From Fibrobacter sp. (GTDB taxonomy: Bacteria > Fibrobacterota > Fibrobacteria > Fibrobacterales > Fibrobacteraceae), in NCBI RefSeq assembly GCF_017545445.1, contig NZ_JAFWOM010000103.1, positions 1 to 64,000 on the forward strand: 64,000 nt of DNA, read 5' to 3'. Below, in pieces: positions 55,582 to 64,000 of the stretch. Each line of letters opens with the position of its first letter. Positions within the stretch are counted from its first letter, which is position 1. The notes below the pieces were generated by a model. It ran no database searches. It had not been told where the DNA came from and was given only the letters and a program-made list of their open reading frames with translations. Both the position numbers and the translations under genes were made by a program.

Positions 55582-57369
55582 TTAGCGGTTCAGCATCTTG
55601 CCGTTGAGCGTTGCAATCCAGTGCTTGTGTCTGGCTTTGGACGGGATTTTCAGCGTTGTGAGCCCGGTCTTGATTTGGGTCTTGTACAGAACTGCTCCGT
55701 TCAGGTCAACAAGGGCAAAGGTGCCTCCGATGCTCGTGTGGATTTCGAGATGGTCTCCGTTCATGGCAAAGAAATTCGTCGGGGATAGCCTGCTGAGATT
55801 ATTGGCATCGATGCGGACTTCACTTGTGTCGCCCATTTCGGCTCGCCAATCGGGTTCATGGATGATGGGCTCGAATACTACAGGGCTTGCAGGTTCCGTA
55901 AAGCCGAATTGTTTGTCCATCCAGGCTATTCTTTCTTTTGTTGTTTTACGGACGTGTTCGAATTCGCCTTCCCAGGTGTCTGCGTTGTATCCGCCTATAG
56001 CCAATCCCATGAAATTACTAGATCTGATGGTTGTATCGCAATATTTCATGGGTTCCGGATCAGGATCGTTCTGTCCGCTTGCTTTCCCTAGAGTTGGCCA
56101 GCGTTTGAAGTTTCTGTCGGCGGCGCTCTTGAGGTGTGTCTTCATGGAATCCAGGTAGGCGTCTATGGTCTTGGTGTGCCAAACCCCGCTACGGAGCTCC
56201 GCCCATCGCTTTGACACTTCAATCTGGAAAATGCTGTCCTTCCACATTTCAAAAACCCAATTTGCCTGATGCCAACCTAAAAAAGAAGTAAAACTTGTGT
56301 AGAGTTTTTCGATTATCCAGATATTGTCGTATTGGTATTGGGAACTTATGGTGGAATCGGTTCCATTTTTATCATCGTTGCTACTTTCTGGTGTAAGCCT
56401 ATTTTTGAAGGCTAGGTAAAAATCCCACGGTGGGCCAAGTGTTATTTTGCCAACGGTCTTGTTGCCTTGGTCGTCCGTTTTATCCTTGGGTTTGTACATG
56501 AAAAAGTTGTTCGCTAAATAAGGATCCATATTGTTGGTGAGTTCTAGATGCAAAAGGTAATCTGCTGCGGATGCTACATCCACGTAGTTTTCGTATCCGC
56601 TCCCGTTTTTGCCGTCCTTGAATAGTGCTTCGAGTTCGTTCAAATAATTTTGTATATATTCTTCCTGCTCTTTCGCCATTTTATCTTTTTTGGGATAGCG
56701 CAAGATGACTTTTACTCCATCAGAGGTCACGAATTCTGATTCTGTTTTGCTGAGTTTCGAATAACTGTCATATTTTCGGTCGATTGCCAAAATGTAGCCA
56801 CCGGTAAGGTTGTCGCCTTCGATGTCTGTTTTCTTAAGCTTGCTCACGTTGACCCGGTATTTGCCGCGCTTGATTCTTTCGATAAGCACATAGACGCCTC
56901 GATAGACTCCATTGATGTACAAATCGAAGTGTTTGGTGCGTGGGCTGTAGTGGCCTGTTTGCCGAAAGAGCCAGTGACCAAACGAGTTCCTTACCATGCT
57001 TTTATCGACATAAGGCCCGTGCAGTACCCAATCGTCGGAAGGCGGGAGGCCTAAAAGGCTCACGTTTATGTCTTTGTCCGTCGAGTCGTGGAATTCGATG
57101 GTATAGTTTAGCTTGGGAAAGCCCGATGAACCTCTTCCGCGGACTTTGATGCCTATTTCGTATGGGGTTGCTTTGGAACTATCGGCTACGTTGTTTGTTT
57201 TCCCGTCCAGGACTCTTATTGTAGCAGGTATTTTTTCGATAATCTTGTCGTCGAGGCATTGATGATATTTGGTGTCTACAAATATAATGGGCAAATCGTA
57301 TGTTTGCGCAAAAATAGCGGTTGCCATGAGCAACGCTGCTGTGCAAAGTAATTTTTTTAGATGTATCAT
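55582..57369 (-). CDS. CotH-kinase family exported protein 4
   Basis: This 595-residue paralogue has a signal peptide ending AIFAQ|T. Motifs are RGRGSSGFPKLNYTIEFHD, HGPYVDKSMVRNSFGHWLFR, LELTNNMDPYLANNFF and PPWDFYLAFK. NNxD is intact; the Asn of WDxN is Tyr. The segment LLHLELTNNMDPYLANNFFM is identical to that of protein 2, while the flanks are closer to protein 3, a mosaic pattern. The tail reads IPSKARHKHWIATLNGKMLNR. Confidence 0.85.
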   Translation of the reverse strand: MIHLKKLLCTAALLMATAIFAQTYDLPIIFVDTKYHQCLDDKIIEKIPATIRVLDGKTNNVADSSKATPYEIGIKVRGRGSSGFPKLNYTIEFHDSTDKDINVSLLGLPPSDDWVLHGPYVDKSMVRNSFGHWLFRQTGHYSPRTKHFDLYINGVYRGVYVLIERIKRGKYRVNVSKLKKTDIEGDNLTGGYILAIDRKYDSYSKLSKTESEFVTSDGVKVILRYPKKDKMAKEQEEYIQNYLNELEALFKDGKNGSGYENYVDVASAADYLLHLELTNNMDPYLANNFFMYKPKDKTDDQGNKTVGKITLGPPWDFYLAFKNRLTPESSNDDKNGTDSTISSQYQYDNIWIIEKLYTSFTSFLGWHQANWVFEMWKDSIFQIEVSKRWAELRSGVWHTKTIDAYLDSMKTHLKSAADRNFKRWPTLGKASGQNDPDPEPMKYCDTTIRSSNFMGLAIGGYNADTWEGEFEHVRKTTKERIAWMDKQFGFTEPASPVVFEPIIHEPDWRAEMGDTSEVRIDANNLSRLSPTNFFAMNGDHLEIHTSIGGTFALVDLNGAVLYKTQIKTGLTTLKIPSKARHKHWIATLNGKMLNR

Positions 57370-57396
57370 CTTTTCTGCACCCCCATTTTTTATCTC

Positions 57397-59121
57397 TTAG
57401 CGATTCATCATCTTGCCGTTGAGTGTTGCTATCCAGTGCTTGTCCCTTGCCTTGGCCGGAATGGTCAGGCTGGTGACGCCCGTTTTGATATGAACTTTGT
57501 ACAGAACTGCGCCGTTCAGGTCAACAAGAGCGAACGTTCCGCCCCAATTTGTATGAATTTCAAGAACGTTGCCGTTTACTGTATAGAAATTCGTCGGGGA
57601 TAGCCTGCTGAAATTATTGGCATCAATGCGTACTTCACTTGTATCGCCCATTTCTGCTCGCCAATCGGGTTCATGGATGATGGGTTCGAATACTACTGGG
57701 CTTGCCGGTTCCGTAAAACCGAATTGCTTGTCCATCCAGGCGATTCTTTCTTTTGCTTTTTGACGGACGTATTCGAATTCTCCATCCCAAGTATCGGCAT
57801 TGGATCCAATCTTAATAGTCGGATTCATTGCTGGTATTTCGGTAGTTCTGCAGTATTTTATGGGTTCCGGATCTTCATCAAATTGACCGCTTACTTTCCC
57901 TAAATTTGGCCAACGTTTGAAGTTCCGGTCTGCCGCATTTTTCAGGTACGTTTTCATGGAGTCCAAGTAGGCATCCATGACCTTGGTGTGCCAAACGCCA
58001 CTACGGAGTTCCGCCCATCGTTTTGAGGCCTCAATCTGAAAAACGCTATCCTTCCATATTTTAAGAGGCCATTCTGCTAGTCTCAAGCCGATACCACCAT
58101 CTGGATTATTGAAGGCTTTGTAGGTCTGTTCTATTGTCCAGTTGCTATCCGCTTCATTTCTATCATTGTTGAAGGCGATGTAGAAATTTCCCGGTGGGCC
58201 TAGTGTTATTTTTCCTGCGGTCTTGTGGCCTTGTTCGTCCGTTTTATCCTTGGATTTGTGCATGAAAAGATTACTGTAATAGCCTTTTGTATTTTGGGCG
58301 AGTTCTTGAAGCAACATGAAATCCACCGTCGATGCTACATCTACGTAGTTTTCGTATTCATTTCCGTTTTTGCCGTCCTTGAATAACGCTTCAAGATCGT
58401 TCAAATATTTTTTTAGGTAATCCTTTTGCTCATTCGCTAATTTTTTCGTTATAGGGTAGTGCAGGGTGACGTTTGCTCCACCAGATGTCGAAAATTCGAA
58501 TTCTGTTTCGTCGGATGTTTCCTTGTCTCTTTTTGCTAGGTCAAATGTCCAAATGTAGCCTCCGGTAAGGTTCTCGCCTTCGGTGTCCGTTTCTTTAATC
58601 TTGTTCACGTCAACGCGGTATTTGCCTCGCTTGATTCTTTCGACAAGCATGTAAACTCCGCGATAGCCTCCATTGATGTACAAGTCGAAATGTTTAGTGC
58701 GAGGGCTGTAACGGCCTGTTTGCCGGAAGAGCCAGTGGCCAAAGGAGTTCCTTACCATGCTCTTATCGACATAAGGCCCGAGCAAAATCCAATCGTCGGA
58801 AGGAGGGAGGCCGAATAGGCTCACGTTTATGTCTTTGCCCGTTGAATCGTGGAATTCGATGGAATAGTTTGGCTTGGGGAATGTTCTTGAAATACTCCCG
58901 CGAACTTTTATGCCTATGTCGTATTGAATGCCTTTAGAACTGTCTGCGACGTTGTTTGATTTACCGTCCAAGACCTTTATTGTGGCGGGTATTTTTGCAT
59001 GGATATTGTGGTTAAGACATTTACCCTCAGTGTCAATAAATACAATGGGCAAATCATATATTTGCGCAAAAGCGCCCGCCGAGAGGCAGAGCGCTATGGT
59101 ACAAACCAGCGTTTTAAACAT
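57397..59121 (-). CDS. CotH-kinase family exported protein 5, probable pseudokinase
   Basis: This 574-residue protein is the shortest paralogue, with a signal peptide ending GAFAQ|I. The scaffold is conserved (RGSISRTFPKPNYSIEFHD, LGPYVDKSMVRNSFGHWLFR), but the NNxD motif reads QNTK and the WDxN motif reads GNFY, so both acidic residues are gone. The open frame is intact and the tail HWIATLNGKMMNR is kept, so it is likely still made and exported. A scaffold or substrate-binding role is possible. Confidence 0.85.
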   Translation of the reverse strand: MFKTLVCTIALCLSAGAFAQIYDLPIVFIDTEGKCLNHNIHAKIPATIKVLDGKSNNVADSSKGIQYDIGIKVRGSISRTFPKPNYSIEFHDSTGKDINVSLFGLPPSDDWILLGPYVDKSMVRNSFGHWLFRQTGRYSPRTKHFDLYINGGYRGVYMLVERIKRGKYRVDVNKIKETDTEGENLTGGYIWTFDLAKRDKETSDETEFEFSTSGGANVTLHYPITKKLANEQKDYLKKYLNDLEALFKDGKNGNEYENYVDVASTVDFMLLQELAQNTKGYYSNLFMHKSKDKTDEQGHKTAGKITLGPPGNFYIAFNNDRNEADSNWTIEQTYKAFNNPDGGIGLRLAEWPLKIWKDSVFQIEASKRWAELRSGVWHTKVMDAYLDSMKTYLKNAADRNFKRWPNLGKVSGQFDEDPEPIKYCRTTEIPAMNPTIKIGSNADTWDGEFEYVRQKAKERIAWMDKQFGFTEPASPVVFEPIIHEPDWRAEMGDTSEVRIDANNFSRLSPTNFYTVNGNVLEIHTNWGGTFALVDLNGAVLYKVHIKTGVTSLTIPAKARDKHWIATLNGKMMNR

Positions 59122-59141
59122 TCTGGCTACCTTTGCTTATA

Positions 59142-61025
59142 CTAGCGGTTCATCATCTTGCCGTTGAGCGTTGCAATCCAGTGCTTGTCCCTTGCATTTC
59201 TTGGAACTTGCAGTGTTGTTGTTCCAGTCTTGATTTGGGTCTTGTACAGAACGGCTCCGTTCAAGTCGATAAGGGCAAAAGTTCCACCGATATCTGTTTG
59301 AACTTCGAGCATGTTGCCGTTCACCTCAAAGTAGTTAGTCGGCGATAGTCTGCCCAGCTGATTTATTCGAGTTTTTTCCTTTGCTTTCTTCTTTTCTTCT
59401 TTTTCGGCTTCTTCTTTTTGCCAGTCAGGAAGGTGAATTATCGGTTCAGACACGATGGCTTGGGCCGGTTCGGTAAATCCAAGCTGCTGGTCCATCCAGG
59501 CCATTCTTTCTTTCATCTTCTTGCGGAGATGTTCGAATTCACCGTCCCATGTGGTTGCGTTGTAGCCGCCCATGGGCATTCCGCCCATGCCCCACATGCC
59601 GCCACCGCCGCCACCGCCTTGGTTGCAGAATTTCATTGGTTCTGGATCGTTGTCGCCCTGACCGCTAGATTTACCCAAGTTCGGCCAGCGTTTGAAGTTT
59701 CTGTCGGCAGCACTCTTCAAGTAAGTCTTCATGGAATCCAGATACTTGTCCATGGTCTTGGTGTGCCAGACACCGCTGCGAAGTTCCGCCCAGCGTTTTT
59801 TGAGTTCGCTTTGGTAGTGGCTGTCCTTCCACATGCCAAGGAGCCAGTTCGGAGCCTTCAAGGAGCTGCCCATGCCGAACATGCCTTGACCGCTTTTTTG
59901 GCTGTTCTCGATTTGCCAGCCGCTTGTACCGGAGCTGCCAAAGCCGTTTCCGCCGCCGCCGAAGCCGCCGCCCATGCCGCCCATGCCGCCCCACATGCCG
60001 CCGCCTTGGTTCCAACCGCCCTGGCCCTGGCCGCCGCCGTTTTCAGGCTGGGTGCCGTTGCTCATGGCGAGGTTGAAGTCCCAAGCCGGGCCGAGCGTTA
60101 CTTTGCCTTCGGTCTTGACGCCGTTCGAGTCAGTCTTGTCCTTGGGTTTGTGCAAGAAGAAACTGCACCAATAGGAGTCCGCGTTGTTGGTCACTTCTTC
60201 GTGCAACACGTAGTCCAGCGCAGAAGTCATATCGACGTATTTTTCATACCCCTGACCGTTCTTGCCGTTCTTGAACAGACCTTCAAGATCGTTCAAGTAC
60301 TTTTTCAGGTAGTTTTCCTGCTCTTTCTTGATGTTTTCTTTCTTGGGATAGTGCAAAATGACGTTCAAACCGTCGGAGGTGCTGAAACCTTCCTTTTCGA
60401 TGGGGCCACTGCCAGCGCCCCCCGTGTTGGTGCCCGTCTTGTCGAAGGCCCAAATATAGCCACCAGTCACGTCTTCGCCGCTAATGTCTGTTTCTTTGAG
60501 CTTGCTTACATCGACGCGGTATTTGTCACGTTTGATTTTTTCGAGAAGCACATAGACGCCACGATAGACCCCGTTGATGTACAGGTCAAAATGCTTGCTG
60601 CGCGGGCTGTAATGGCCTGCTTGCCTAAAGAGCCAGTGGGCAAGTGCGTTACGCATCAAGCTCTTGTCAACATACGGACCGTGGAAAACCCAGTCGTCGG
60701 AGGGAGGCAGCCCGAACAGGCTTACATCCGTGCCTTCACCCTTTTCGTCACGGACTTCCACGCCGTAACCTGGCTTGGGGAACAAAGCCGAGGATTGTCC
60801 ACGGACTTTGATACCAATATCGTAACGGGTTCCCTTGGCGCTATCAGCCACGTTATTCATCTTTCCGTCCAATACTTTCATGGTAGCCGGAATTTTTTCT
60901 GTGACTTTGCTGTCTAAGCATTCGCCTTTGGTGTCAACGAAAACAATAGGCAAATCATATGTCTGTGCATATGCCGAACCTATGATGCAACCCGCTAAGG
61001 TAGCTGCCTTAACCAACCTATTCAT
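59142..61025 (-). CDS. CotH-kinase family exported protein 6, Gly/Met-rich
   Basis: This 627-residue paralogue is the first gene of the five-gene run. ATG at 61025 has GGAGG 8 nt upstream; a signal peptide ends SAYAQ|T. Motifs RGQSSALFPKPGYGVEVRD, HGPYVDKSLMRNALAHWLFR, EEVTNNADSYWCSFF and GPAWDFNLAMS are all intact. Two low-complexity insertions rich in Gly, Met, Trp and Gln lie near residues 340-375 (GGGMWGGMGGMGGGFGGGG) and 470-490. A Lys/Glu-rich helix (EEAEKEEKKKAKEK) replaces the sequence found there in the others. It shares the Gly/Met insertion trait only with protein 1. The 231-bp gap upstream is shared with the divergent DUF3300 gene and should hold both promoters. Confidence 0.87.
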   Translation of the reverse strand: MNRLVKAATLAGCIIGSAYAQTYDLPIVFVDTKGECLDSKVTEKIPATMKVLDGKMNNVADSAKGTRYDIGIKVRGQSSALFPKPGYGVEVRDEKGEGTDVSLFGLPPSDDWVFHGPYVDKSLMRNALAHWLFRQAGHYSPRSKHFDLYINGVYRGVYVLLEKIKRDKYRVDVSKLKETDISGEDVTGGYIWAFDKTGTNTGGAGSGPIEKEGFSTSDGLNVILHYPKKENIKKEQENYLKKYLNDLEGLFKNGKNGQGYEKYVDMTSALDYVLHEEVTNNADSYWCSFFLHKPKDKTDSNGVKTEGKVTLGPAWDFNLAMSNGTQPENGGGQGQGGWNQGGGMWGGMGGMGGGFGGGGNGFGSSGTSGWQIENSQKSGQGMFGMGSSLKAPNWLLGMWKDSHYQSELKKRWAELRSGVWHTKTMDKYLDSMKTYLKSAADRNFKRWPNLGKSSGQGDNDPEPMKFCNQGGGGGGGMWGMGGMPMGGYNATTWDGEFEHLRKKMKERMAWMDQQLGFTEPAQAIVSEPIIHLPDWQKEEAEKEEKKKAKEKTRINQLGRLSPTNYFEVNGNMLEVQTDIGGTFALIDLNGAVLYKTQIKTGTTTLQVPRNARDKHWIATLNGKMMNR

Positions 61026-61256
61026 AAATGAATCCTCCAACAATCACGTTAAATCTATATGTATATGTGGAGAATGTTTTGTTAATTTTGCTTTATATGT
61101 TGTAAAGTGTTGTTATTTGTTCTACGCTTTTTTTTTCGGGAAGAAAAGTTCCGCGAAACCAAATGATTGTTATATGCATCCAAAAAGATGTATTATAAGG
61201 CAAAAAATGATGATTTTTTGTAGATTGAAAAAGACTTCTGGATAGAAGGAGGTTTT

Positions 61257-62351
61257 ATGAAACGTTTAATTCCATTGCTCATTGCGGTAATCGCGTTCCC
61301 TCTGATGGCAAATGCCCAATCCCGCTACACGCCAGCGGAACTGGACACACTTGTGGCGACGATTGCGCTTTACCCGGATCCGCTTTTGGTGCATGTTTTG
61401 AATGCGACGATGCATGGTGATGACATTCCGAGCGCATCCGCTTTTGCCAAGGCCCATCGGAACTTGAAGGGGGATGACCTTGCGAAATCCATTGAAGATG
61501 CGGAATTGGGTTATGACGAATCGGTCATAGCGTTGATTGCGTTCCCCGATGTCTTGGAAAAGCTCGCGAAGTACGCTACGTGGTCGAATCAGCTTGGCGA
61601 AGCCGTCGAAATGCAGAAGGCCGACGTGATGGATGCCGTGCAGAGAATGCGCAAGGTGGCGAATAAAAACGGTTACTTGAAGAGCGATGAGAATGTCTCG
61701 ATAACGGTCGATGACAATATTTCAATCCAGCCGGTTCGCGAGGAATACGTTTATGTTCCCGAATACGACCCGCGTGTAGTCTATTATGTGGTTTCTGACG
61801 GAAGTTTTAGGCTCCGTTATGTGAATGGCGCTTGGATTGGAGCGGGATTGGTTTATTGGGGGTGGGATCCGTTTGTTTATGACTGGGTTCACCGTCGTCC
61901 GCATTACCGCCATCCGAGACGACACATGGCACCGCCTCCGCGTCGTCATGCAAGGCCAGCGCCGCGTCCGCGATTTGACAATCCACCGCCTCCGCCGCCG
62001 AGGACTTCGAATCCGCCGCCAAGCGGCAGGCGTCCGGTCGCTCCTCCTCCGCCACGAGGAAATTCCGCTTGGGATAGGCATTCTTCGGAACAGCACGCGG
62101 CTCCTTCGAATGGTTTAAGCAAAACGGCGACACCTTCTACGCAACGCGCAAATTTTCCATTGGAACGTCGCTCGGCTCCGCCTCCGCCACCACCATCGAA
62201 TTTTAAGCGTCCGGTTCCGCCGCCCCCGCCGCAGGCGTCAAGTTCGAATGAAGATGAACAGAGTTCCCGTTGGGACAATCGCTCCCGTCATGAAGAACGA
62301 CGCCACGGTTCGCATAATTCGCCCCCGCCTCCGCCGCACCGCAGACGATAG
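61257..62351 (+). CDS. DUF3300 family exported protein, proline-rich
   Basis: This 364-residue protein has GGAGG upstream of its ATG and a signal peptide ending ANAQ|S. The DUF3300 domain (about residues 25-200) starts YTPAELDTLVATIALYPDPLL and ends EEYVYVPEYDPRVVYYV. A short hydrophobic GAGLVYWGWDPFVYDWV segment follows. The last 150 residues are Pro/Arg/Ser-rich with repeated PPPPP runs, probably extended and disordered in the envelope. Function of DUF3300 is not known. It is transcribed away from the CotH run. Confidence 0.85.
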   Translation: MKRLIPLLIAVIAFPLMANAQSRYTPAELDTLVATIALYPDPLLVHVLNATMHGDDIPSASAFAKAHRNLKGDDLAKSIEDAELGYDESVIALIAFPDVLEKLAKYATWSNQLGEAVEMQKADVMDAVQRMRKVANKNGYLKSDENVSITVDDNISIQPVREEYVYVPEYDPRVVYYVVSDGSFRLRYVNGAWIGAGLVYWGWDPFVYDWVHRRPHYRHPRRHMAPPPRRHARPAPRPRFDNPPPPPPRTSNPPPSGRRPVAPPPPRGNSAWDRHSSEQHAAPSNGLSKTATPSTQRANFPLERRSAPPPPPPSNFKRPVPPPPPQASSSNEDEQSSRWDNRSRHEERRHGSHNSPPPPPHRRR

Positions 62352-62405
62352 GGCTACGATGTTACCTTGATCTTGGATATACTGAATTTATATGAATACT
62401 TTATT

Positions 62406-62432
62406 GACCCCCAGCTTTTTTGAGCTGGGGTC
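62406..62432 (+). terminator. Hairpin between convergent DUF3300 and tgt genes
   Basis: GACCCCCAGCT pairs with AGCTGGGGTC around a TTTTTTG loop. The following GATTGTATTTT is only weakly T-rich, so this is a probable but imperfect terminator. Confidence 0.5.
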
Positions 62433-62456
62433 GATTGTATTTTAAAGCAAAAAAAA

Positions 62457-63740
<1,284 letters not shown>

Positions 63741-63862
63741 CTATATTAAGAATTACCACCCTCGAGGGTGTGTTGCCGGGTTCAAAAAATGGCTCAGCCT
63801 GCCCCAAGTTTTAATATATCGTTTGCTAAATCATCATATATGAAAAAAACAAAGGACGTGTT

Positions 63863-64000
63863 ATGGCCAGACCCATCAGAGAAACCCCGATACTCTTTGG
63901 CGAAGATGCTCGCCGTTTCCTTGCTGAAATGGAGATTAGACATCCGGAACCTCCCGAAGTTCGTGCCCGCCGTTTGCGGAACTACGAAATTTGTAAAAAG
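63863..64000 (+). CDS. Start of a small unknown protein, truncated by window end
   Basis: Forty-six codons are visible from ATG 63863, with AAAGGA 6-7 nt upstream. The protein begins MARPIRETPILFGEDARRFL and is basic and hydrophilic without a signal peptide. Short proteins starting with an ARPIxETP motif are common partners of neighbouring toxin-like genes, but this is a weak recollection and the downstream gene is outside the window. Confidence 0.6.
   Translation, partial: MARPIRETPILFGEDARRFLAEMEIRHPEPPEVRARRLRNYEICKK

Overview
The window looks like chromosomal DNA of a fibre-degrading gut Fibrobacter (Fibrobacter succinogenes or a close relative). Three things suggest this: a run of lipoproteins built from the 'Fibrobacter succinogenes major paralogous' (FISUMP) domain; a secreted plant-wall arsenal (GH9 endoglucanase, PL1 pectate lyase, GH5 cellulase with two CBM11-like modules, two-domain GH11 xylanase of the XynC type) with Ser-rich linkers and C-terminal sorting-type domains; and promoter-like TAnnTTTG elements of the kind used by the related Bacteroidota. 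The species name is inference.

Layout. 1-0.7 kb: 3' end of the fumarate reductase/succinate dehydrogenase iron-sulfur subunit. 1.1-4.3 kb: AT-rich accessory patch with an EcsC-family protein, an unknown protein and a UPF0175/DUF3368 toxin-antitoxin-like pair. 4.5-6.8 kb: three-gene polar amino-acid ABC importer. 7.0-8.6 kb: two paralogous predicted outer-membrane barrels. 8.7-10.9 kb: Leu-rich leader peptide and attenuator, 2-isopropylmalate synthase family gene, small membrane protein. 10.9-14.2 kb: a one-domain FISUMP lipoprotein and a GLUG-repeat surface protein. 14.3-15.8 kb: aminotransferase with repeat DNA inside its reading frame. 16.0-28.5 kb: polysaccharidase island interrupted by an aminotransferase and a MATE exporter. 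28.6-30.4 kb: Cys-rich acidic protein and a DapA-family gene. 30.7-43.9 kb: five FISUMP genes carrying 20 domains. 44.0-47.8 kb: tRNA-Leu(GAG), DMT permease, InlB-type repeat surface protein. 48.0-49.6 kb: glnS. 49.9-61.0 kb: six tandem CotH-kinase-family exported proteins. 61.3-64.0 kb: DUF3300 protein, tgt, and the start of a small unknown gene.

How the genes work together. The polysaccharidases attack cellulose, xylan and pectin outside the cell, and their C-terminal domains suggest a shared export/anchoring route. The FISUMP, GLUG, InlB-repeat and CotH proteins are also exported and make much of this window a cell-surface region.

The most unusual signals are: (1) a family of dispersed repeats with strict 7-bp periodicity, at least five tracts of which contain the stop codon of the adjacent gene; (2) copies of these repeats inside coding genes, including one gene in which the same 48-bp repeat is translated in two different frames; (3) three regularly spaced inverted-repeat units between the pectate lyase and cellulase genes; (4) a leucine attenuator; (5) TAnnTTTG-like elements 5-9 nt from start codons that lack Shine-Dalgarno sequences; (6) CotH paralogues that appear to have lost kinase residues. 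No phage, insertion sequence with transposase, or CRISPR array was seen.
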